Under the pieces are notes generated by a model. It ran no database searches and was not told the origin of the DNA. It saw only the letters and a program-made list of their open reading frames with translations. Of a stretch of DNA of 28,563 bases, positions 1 through 5,478 are shown piece after piece. Made by a program: the position numbers and the translations under genes. Location: assembly GCA_003452395.1 (NCBI GenBank), contig DMOI01000011.1, positions 1-28,563 of the forward strand, read 5' to 3'. The stretch is from Clostridiales bacterium. Lineage in GTDB: Bacteria > Bacillota > Clostridia > Lachnospirales > UBA12420. Within the stretch, counting starts at the first letter, position 1; each line of letters begins with the position of its first letter.

Positions 1-1095
1 GGAACACCAGGAGCATTCGCAGGGAGTGGAGCAGTATACACACTAAACGTAATAGACGGTGTAGCAGGACAAACACAAACAGTGAGTGTACCAGATGGAG
101 CAGCGATAGCCACAACAGGAGGACTAGCAAGTACAGCCGACAGCAAAGAAATAGTACTAGCAAAGACAGGAGCAGACCTAGTAGTGGGAAACTACATCAA
201 GTTTGGAAGCTACACAGCAGAAAACTGTACAACCCATGCCATAACAAATACCCCAATAATATGGAGAATAATAAACAAAACAGACATAAACAGCGATGGA
301 ACACAAGACCTGATGCTGCTGAGCGATAGGATAATAACAATAAAACCATATGATGCAAAAGATGCAGCAGAAGCAGATGCAAATAGGAAGCTATACGGAA
401 GTAATAGCTGGCTCAAAAGTAACATAAGAGAATGGCTAAACAGCACAGCGGGAGCAAATAGTGTAGTATATAGCACACAAAAACCAGACGCAGCACATGT
501 ATGGGTAAGTGGAACAGCAGTAAACCCATATGACGCAGAAGCAGGGTTCCTAAACACAAATAACTTTACAGCAACAGAGACAGGAAAAATACTATCAGTA
601 CCAAACAAAAGCATAATAGATTTTACTACAGATGCGCCAGCAGATGGGGGAAGTGTAGAGCATGGATATGTAACTACAGGAGTAGATGAATCGGTAGCAG
701 CAGGAACAAACTACAGCACAGCATACTATAAAAACACAACAGACAAAGTATTCCTACCAAGTCTAGGAGAACTAGCAACATATGTAGATGGAGAGACAAG
801 TCTAGGAACAGATTACCAAATAGGATATACAACGCAGCAAGCGAGAGACCAAAGTAACTATGCAAGTGACCCAGCAAATGATACAACAGCATGGTACTAC
901 TGGACGAGGGACGCATATACAGCCAGCTCGTACCGCGTTCGGTACGTCTACTTGGATGGCACGGTCAGCAGTGACGGCGCCTATTACGGGGACCGCGGAG
1001 TTCGCCCAGCTTTGTACTTAAGCGAGTCGAGTATGACGTTAGACGCCGCAAGCGGGCTCAGTGCGGAGAACGCAATGACGATAACGTGGAACTAA
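1..1095 (+). CDS. DUF6273 domain surface-type protein, 5' end outside window
   Basis: The reading frame is open from base 1. A GTG at 82 is only an internal valine, because in-frame codons before it encode a Thr/Gly/Ala-rich stretch, so the start lies left of the window. The visible part begins with a low-complexity spacer, as in secreted or cell-wall proteins. A DUF6273 module follows: a YIKFGSY motif (base ~216), PIIWRII, LMLLSDRII, then W-L-x-S-x-I-R-x-W-L. It ends with W-T-R ... VRYV ... DG ... GVRPALYLSE. DUF6273 is related to formylglycine-enzyme/C-type-lectin-like folds and is common in clostridial surface proteins and in targets of diversity-generating retroelements. Up to ~base 895 codons end mostly in A (gca, aca, cta, gga). 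After that they end mostly in C, G or T, an abrupt change. No catalytic role is assigned; ligand binding at the cell surface is inferred. Confidence 0.85.
   Translation, partial: GTPGAFAGSGAVYTLNVIDGVAGQTQTVSVPDGAAIATTGGLASTADSKEIVLAKTGADLVVGNYIKFGSYTAENCTTHAITNTPIIWRIINKTDINSDGTQDLMLLSDRIITIKPYDAKDAAEADANRKLYGSNSWLKSNIREWLNSTAGANSVVYSTQKPDAAHVWVSGTAVNPYDAEAGFLNTNNFTATETGKILSVPNKSIIDFTTDAPADGGSVEHGYVTTGVDESVAAGTNYSTAYYKNTTDKVFLPSLGELATYVDGETSLGTDYQIGYTTQQARDQSNYASDPANDTTAWYYWTRDAYTASSYRVRYVYLDGTVSSDGAYYGDRGVRPALYLSESSMTLDAASGLSAENAMTITWN
901..1020 (+). other. Candidate DGR variable region (VR) in the DUF6273 C-terminus
   Basis: Codons between the W-T-R motif and GVRPAL are largely NNC or NNT at the solvent-exposed positions of this fold: tac, cgc, tac, tac, gat, agc, agt, gac, ggc, tat, tac, gac, cgc. 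This is what adenine-specific mutagenesis of AAC/AAT codons in a template repeat would leave. The invariant frame (VR-V, DG, A, GVRPAL) is kept. The block is visibly more GC-rich than the A-rich gene body before it. No reverse transcriptase and no second, A-rich copy (template repeat) is seen in this window, so the diversifying machinery would have to lie elsewhere or be lost. The ends are approximate. Confidence 0.55.
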
Positions 1096-1160
1096 AGGCG
1101 TGGGAGCGATGCAGATAAGCACAAGCCGTGTAATCAACGTTGTACACGATAACGAGCTTC

Positions 1161-1193
1161 AAATATAAAAGCCCTCGACGGGCTTTTATATTT
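1161..1193 (+). terminator. Perfect 14-bp hairpin after the DUF6273 gene
   Basis: The arms aaatataaaagccc and gggcttttatattt flank a 5-nt loop about 65 bp after the stop codon. The 3' arm is T-rich, so it could work as a terminator. Hairpins just downstream of the VR are also a known part of DGR retrohoming targets, so a dual or alternative role is possible. Confidence 0.6.
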
Positions 1194-1379
1194 GGTATAA
1201 GTTTTATTTTGGGGAGCGAATTGTGTGAGGGGAGATACTTTTTTGATATTTGCGCCGTAAGGCGCCGGCTATGTACGGCTTGAAAGTAAGAAAGGGGACA
1301 GTTTGAGCTGAACCTAAAAATTAAAACTAGATTTGAAGTTACAGTTTGGGTGTCTTTGAAAGTCCCTTCTCCCTTTGTT

Positions 1380-1532
1380 GTAGGGTGCGGATTAGCGTAG
1401 CGTATGTCCGCCCGATGTTTGGTAGAAATTTATATTTTTGAAGTATTCTGTATATAAATACTGGCTATCATTAAGTGTTTAGTTATAAAAATAAACGGGC
1501 GGACATACGCTTGCGCTAGTACCGCACCCTAC
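1380..1532. repeat. REPIN-like inverted pair of GC-rich palindromic units
   Basis: The left unit (1380-1414) and right unit (1496-1532) are near-perfect inverted copies of ~35 bp. They start gtagggtgcgg at the outer ends and reach cgtatgtccgcccg at the inner ends. Each unit is itself partly palindromic (GGGTGCGGA pairing with TCCGCCC). About 80 bp of AT-rich DNA separates them. Two REP units in inverted orientation form a REPIN, which is mobilised by RAYT transposases. The composition is foreign to the surrounding AT-rich DNA. The rest of 1194-1560 has no gene, only a short gcgcc-gtaa-ggcgc hairpin at 1252-1265 and unassigned sequence. The family assignment is inference from structure. Confidence 0.6.
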
Positions 1533-1560
1533 GGTTAGGAAAAACAATCCTCTGAACTGT

Positions 1561-3179
1561 CAATGGTGTCAACCTAAGGCTTAAGAAAAATATTAGTGAA
1601 CACAAAAATCAGATATTTTTCTTAATTTATCCTTATCCTCTTGTATTTCTGCATATCTAATAAGCCAAGCAATCATCTTGGATATATATTCCATATTATA
1701 TCCCTTATTACTACATATTTTTTCTAATATTCGTTTTATACTTATTTCTGCTGACTTTTTTTATCCTAGGATTCTTTAGTCCGGTTTTTATTGGTACTAA
1801 GTTTTGCCTTATGAATTTTAACATTGCTTTATAGTATGTTTCTTTTAATTTTACATCTATTATTTTATGACAAAAGAAATATAAAAAATATGTCTTTAAT
1901 GCACCTGCTAGTAAATTTATATTTGTTTTATATGCATATTTGTTTTCTTTATCCCGACTTATCTTCTTGTTTATTTCTTGAGCCATATCTTCAATTATAT
2001 TGCATATAAATGTGGTTGCCTGTATTTCTTGTTCTATTCCATTTTTTGTTCTTGAAGTTATGTTTTCTATATGTAATCTGTTTTTTAATATATTGAATGT
2101 TTTTTCAATATTCCATCTTTTATAATATAAGTCTTTCATCTCTTCATATGGAGATTCTTCCTTCACTAAGTTTGTTATTAAATATTCTATTTCTCCTGTG
2201 TCCAGCTCTACCTTGACAGGCGTACTTCTTCGTATTCTTGCTTTAAGTATTCTTCTTGTTTTTCTTTAGATACTTTACTTAATCTGCTTTTTGTTATTTT
2301 TATTTGGATGTTTTCATCATTTGTTTTCGCTGCATTAATATCTTCTTTATAACAGTTACTTGGTACTCTAAATAAATATTTAACTCCCAGTCTATCTAAC
2401 TCTAAAAGTAATTCTAAACATATATATCCTCTGTCAAAAATAAATAATACTTTCTCGTCCTTATACATTTCTAAAATTTCTTCTATATTCTCTAAAAATA
2501 CTGTTTTTTCTCCTCTTTGATATCTACCTACTACTAATTTTATCATTATACGGTTTAATGCATCGTAAAATCCATTTAATCCTGCTCTTGCATTGCTTGC
2601 TAATGTTGCTGATTGCTTTGCTTCTCCATATAATTTTTTTAGATTTTTGGTATTTGGTATTTCAGCAGTAGAACCATCTATTGCTATTATAATATATCCG
2701 TTATATGTTATTTTTCTTACTTTATATATATTTTGAATATACATTTTATTTAAATCTTCAAATAATACGCTTTTTATATGTTGACGCTGTTTTGAAACAG
2801 CTTGCTTTGTTATTGAATTTTCTATGCGTCCTGTTTCGTTGAAATATTTTAATACTTCTAATGACAATGTCTTTCCTGTATTAGATAATACAAACATTGC
2901 CATGTCTTCAAAAGTCATTTGTTGACTTCCTTCTCTCGTATAAGCTTTTTCATTTGTTATATATTTTTTTGAAAACTTTTATCTGAAGTATTTCTTAATA
3001 CTTCTAGTACACGTTTATCTACAACACCTATCATTATTATCACCCTTTTCTAGTATACAAGAAATACTAGTCAACTGCATTAATAATAGGTTAAATTTAT
3101 ATTACAATAGTTTTTTATGAATAATTTTACTAAGAAGCTCTTCCTTCGTTTCTAAAATTTTCTTAGGTTGACACCATTG
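1561..3179 (-). mobile_element. IS4-family insertion sequence A, defective
   Basis: Perfect 18-bp terminal inverted repeats are caatggtgtcaacctaag at 1561-1578 and its reverse complement at 3162-3179, giving 1619 bp. The 10-bp target duplication tctgaactgt lies at 1551-1560. The right copy begins at 3180 but was interrupted by element B after 7 bp; the full copy reads at 4922-4931. A duplication of ~10 bp fits the IS4 family. The transposase inside is frameshifted, so the element is probably not autonomous. It is the older of the two nested insertions. Confidence 0.9.
1711..3034 (-). pseudogene. IS4-family transposase, broken by two frameshifts
   Basis: Three reading-frame pieces on the minus strand line up as one DDE transposase. 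An N-terminal piece starts with ATG at 3034 (M-I-G-V-V-D-K-R) and runs out in an A-rich run near 2970. A middle piece (to ~2208) contains AIDGST (first Asp) and FDRGY (second Asp). A C-terminal piece (to 1711) carries the YREK signature Y-x2-R-x3-E-x6-K in the context YYKRWNIEKTFNILK. The second shift, near 2190-2215, joins ..EEVR to VKVELDTGEIEYLITNL. Neither site has an obvious slippery heptamer, so decay is more likely than programmed frameshifting. Together the pieces cover a full-length transposase of ~440 residues, so no large deletion has occurred. Confidence 0.85.
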
Positions 3180-3374
3180 TCTGAACCAATGTCATTTAGT
3201 TAGCGTAAATCTAATAGTATTTCTGATGTATAATTGATATCGTATATTAGCAAGTCAGAAGTTTCATGATAGAACATCGGATGTTGTAAATGCTTATTTA
3301 TGTTTTTGAATATGACAAATAAACAGATTTACATCTGCTTCAAAAAATGGTATTATATTATCTGATGAACCCGC

Positions 3375-4700
3375 TTAAGCTGCGCGATATATAAAATACC
3401 GTGGTTTTCTAAAATGAGCTGTTTGGAGTCTTGGGTATTGTCGTCCATTCCGAATTGGAATCAGCTCTTTTTCAAGCAGAGACATCACATCTATTGAATC
3501 TTTCTCTGTGACCAGACGGAGAAAGATTCTACAAATATGGGCAGCAACACTGAAATTTACTTTATACTTGTGTTTTGTATTACTTTGTTCAATAACAGTA
3601 TGATTGATAAGGGTTTCTGTTATATTATAGGTAATCAGCTTAGCCCATATTTCTTGCTTAATATATTCTGGTTTAATAGCATGAAAGTTGCTCAAACCAA
3701 TCGTATATTTCAATTTTCGAAAAGAAGATTCAATTCCCCACCTGGAAAAGTATAAGTTTTTAATACGTTCATCTGAAAATTCCTTGTCAGGAAGATTGGT
3801 CACAATGCATTCATAAGAAGAATCAGACAAAGGAAAACGGACAACCCTAAACGACAATTCATAGGTATCTAGAGATCCATATGTAATGAAATCAAATGAT
3901 GTTGTCTTATCTACAAAACGCTTGTAACCATCAGTAGGAGTTAGTTTTTTTGAATGATTACGTACCAGAGTGACTTTTACTGTAATATCGAAGGATTCGT
4001 CATCAGGAAAATCAAATCCACATACTAATCCTTTGGAGTGAATATCCTTTGTACGAAAGAGAAAATACTGTTCTTTTTCTATGACATGAGCCATGTTGTT
4101 ATAAGAACAATAACCCCTGTCACCAATATAAACATTTTTTGTATCCGGAAGGATTTCGTGTCGGTCAACAATATCGCAGAATGCCCGGAATTCATCTTTA
4201 TTGTGGACTGCTTGAAGGATAGCATCGGTATAGGTATGTCTGTCGAGATCATAAAAAGCATTTAAGTGCATACTGTAGAATCCTTTGGAAGAATGTCCTT
4301 GAGAAACATAATATTCAGGGGATGCGAAAGATGTTTTGCAAGAGAAAGTAAATGTTGAACCATCTGTAGCAAGAAATCTATATCCGGATGTTTTTTCTAA
4401 AGAATTAACAGATGAATTAAAATTCTTAAAGACAGCCTCCAAGGCATCAGGTTTGAGCTTTGCGCGCTGCTGGTTAAATGCAGAAGCACTTGGAGCAAGA
4501 ACATCCATATCGAAGAAGTCCAGCAACTCGTTTTTAGTACTTGAAGAACCTTCTGAAACCAGAAAAGAGATAAGTTTATCGGCTGGAAGCTTTTTGTTAC
4601 GAGTTAGGTCTTTTTCAGGATTAACAGTGTAGTCAGAAATATTCGACACAATACTTGCAACCGAAGAAGTAAAAAGTGATTTGATTGTTTGATGAAACAT
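3375..4700 (-). CDS. IS4-family DDE transposase of element B
   Basis: Catalyses cut-and-paste movement of element B. Counted from an upstream ATG at 4715, the catalytic residues are D118 (in TDGST), D199 (in IGDRGY) and E329 within YFSRWGIESSFRKLK, which fits the Y-x2-R-x3-E-x6-K signature of IS4 enzymes. I chose the ATG at 4700 (M-F-H-Q-T-I-K) because a GGAGG lies about 9 nt before it and overlaps the upstream ATG. That gives 441 residues, a normal length for the family. The frame is intact and all three acidic residues are present, so the enzyme is probably active. It is not close to the transposase of element A in sequence, so the two are separate IS types. Confidence 0.93.
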   Translation of the reverse strand: MFHQTIKSLFTSSVASIVSNISDYTVNPEKDLTRNKKLPADKLISFLVSEGSSSTKNELLDFFDMDVLAPSASAFNQQRAKLKPDALEAVFKNFNSSVNSLEKTSGYRFLATDGSTFTFSCKTSFASPEYYVSQGHSSKGFYSMHLNAFYDLDRHTYTDAILQAVHNKDEFRAFCDIVDRHEILPDTKNVYIGDRGYCSYNNMAHVIEKEQYFLFRTKDIHSKGLVCGFDFPDDESFDITVKVTLVRNHSKKLTPTDGYKRFVDKTTSFDFITYGSLDTYELSFRVVRFPLSDSSYECIVTNLPDKEFSDERIKNLYFSRWGIESSFRKLKYTIGLSNFHAIKPEYIKQEIWAKLITYNITETLINHTVIEQSNTKHKYKVNFSVAAHICRIFLRLVTEKDSIDVMSLLEKELIPIRNGRQYPRLQTAHFRKPRYFIYRAA

Positions 4701-4746
4701 ATAATGTACCTCCATTAATTAGGATAAAATATAGCTCTAATTAATG

Positions 4747-4792
4747 GGCCGCTCTCACTACTTATAAAAAACAATAATTAGTAAGAGCGGCC
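4747..4792. repeat. Long imperfect hairpin upstream of transposase B
   Basis: Arms ggccgctctcactactta and taattagtaagagcggcc pair over about 18 bp with two mismatches. It lies between the transposase start and the right end of element B. It could be a regulatory structure in the transposase leader or a transposase/host-factor site; which one is not decided by the sequence. Confidence 0.6.
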
Positions 4793-4849
4793 GCACATTT
4801 CCGACGGTTTGTCAACCATTATTTTAAAATTTTATTAGAAATTTTATCA

Positions 4850-4893
4850 AAAAAAATGTGTTAGACCCCACTTAAAGGAATCTAACACATTCA
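4850..4893 (-). terminator. Inward-facing terminator near the right end of element B
   Basis: A 10-bp stem (atgtgttaga / tctaacacat), read on the minus strand, is followed by a run of eight T. It would stop outside transcription entering the element and driving the transposase, a common safeguard in insertion sequences. Confidence 0.65.
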
Positions 4894-4963
4894 TATAAAA
4901 GTTAACTAAATGACATTGTTGTCTGAACTGTAACAAGAATTGCATAAATTTTCACGAAAACAC

Positions 4964-4992
4964 TTGAAAAAAAAGCGAATCCAGTGTATAAT
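4964..4992 (+). promoter_or_regulatory. Sigma-A-type promoter for tRNA-Met
   Basis: TTGAAA (4964-4969), a 17-bp spacer and TATAAT (4987-4992) lie about 40 bp before the tRNA. It is a near-consensus vegetative promoter just beyond the end of the nested IS elements, which therefore spared it. Confidence 0.8.
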
Positions 4993-5033
4993 ACAAAAGT
5001 ATTCATATTTTAGATTGTGTCATTTGTTTTTTA

Positions 5034-5107
5034 GGCGGAATGGCTCAGTTGGCTAGAGCATGCGGTTCATACCCGCAGGGTCGGGGGTTCAAATCCCTCT
5101 TCCGCTA
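5034..5107 (+). tRNA. tRNA-Met (anticodon CAT)
   Basis: A complete cloverleaf can be drawn: acceptor ggcggaa/ttccgct with a G-T first pair, D-stem gctc/gagc, anticodon stem tgcgg/ccgca with loop ttcatac, T-stem ggggg/ccctc with loop ttcaaat, and discriminator A. CCA is not encoded. Anticodon CAT can also belong to initiator tRNA or to tRNA-Ile2. The elongator-type body (no C1-A72 mismatch, ordinary anticodon stem without three G-C pairs) favours elongator Met. It has its own promoter and sits directly before the leuS T-box. Confidence 0.93.
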
Positions 5108-5139
5108 TTTAATACAATAATATTATACAAAAGAATATA

Positions 5140-5455
5140 TAAGCGTTGATGAGTAGTAGTAGGTATAGTGATAGTTTAAGAGAGCTACTGGCAGGTGTAA
5201 AGTAGCATTATCATATATTGAACTTGACTCGGAGCATGTTGGTGAATAGTAAAATTAAAACCAATACGGAACTTCACGTTAAGAAGAAAGAGAGAAAATA
5301 TGAAATAGAAAAAGAAAATGGGAAATTAATAGAAAAATTTTAATTTTGAACTTTCAACTTTTACTTTCAATTTTAATATTGGTGGTACCGCGGGTAAAAA
5401 ACTCGTCCTATATAATATAGCTAAGGCTATGTTGTATGCGACGAGTTTTTTTATT
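5140..5455 (+). promoter_or_regulatory. T-box leader (tRNA-Leu sensing) of leuS
   Basis: The conserved T-box core ggtggtaccgcgg is at 5381-5393. It is followed by an intrinsic terminator, aaaactcgtc paired with gacgagtttt and then T's (5397-5453), just before leuS. Upstream, the Stem I area has the agagag and ggtg-aaag elements. The putative specifier region at ~5219-5233 reads gaacttgactc, giving CUU or, shifted by one, UUG; both are leucine codons, which agrees with the downstream gene. Uncharged tRNA-Leu is expected to stabilise the antiterminator and switch leuS on. The linker at ~5330-5380 is unusually A/T-rich with repeated actttcaa-like words. The start of the leader is approximate. 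Confidence 0.9.
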
Positions 5456-5478
5456 TTATAAAACAGGAGGAATGAGTT

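Larger units (their letters stand above)
3187..4918 (-). mobile_element. IS4-family insertion sequence B, apparently intact
   Basis: Inverted repeats of 16 bp, caatgtcatttagtta at 3187-3202 and its reverse complement at 4903-4918, bound a 1732-bp element. A perfect 10-bp target duplication ttgtctgaac is present at 3177-3186 and 4919-4928. The left copy consists of the last 3 bp of element A plus 7 bp of element A's own target duplication, so B inserted across the A junction and is younger. It carries one uninterrupted transposase on the minus strand. Confidence 0.93.

Noticed and set aside
82..84. GTG at 82 as the true start of the DUF6273 protein
   Set aside because: The frame is open to base 1 with matching low-complexity coding sequence and no ribosome binding site before the GTG.
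210..614. Minus-strand open frames across the DUF6273 gene
   Set aside because: Low-complexity Leu/Ser-rich shadows of an A-rich gene, without start signals.
1496..1532. Right REP-like unit as part of a CRISPR array
   Set aside because: Only two copies, in inverted not direct orientation, with no spacers of regular length.
4336..4632. 98-aa plus-strand open frame inside transposase B
   Set aside because: Antisense shadow of an intact transposase.
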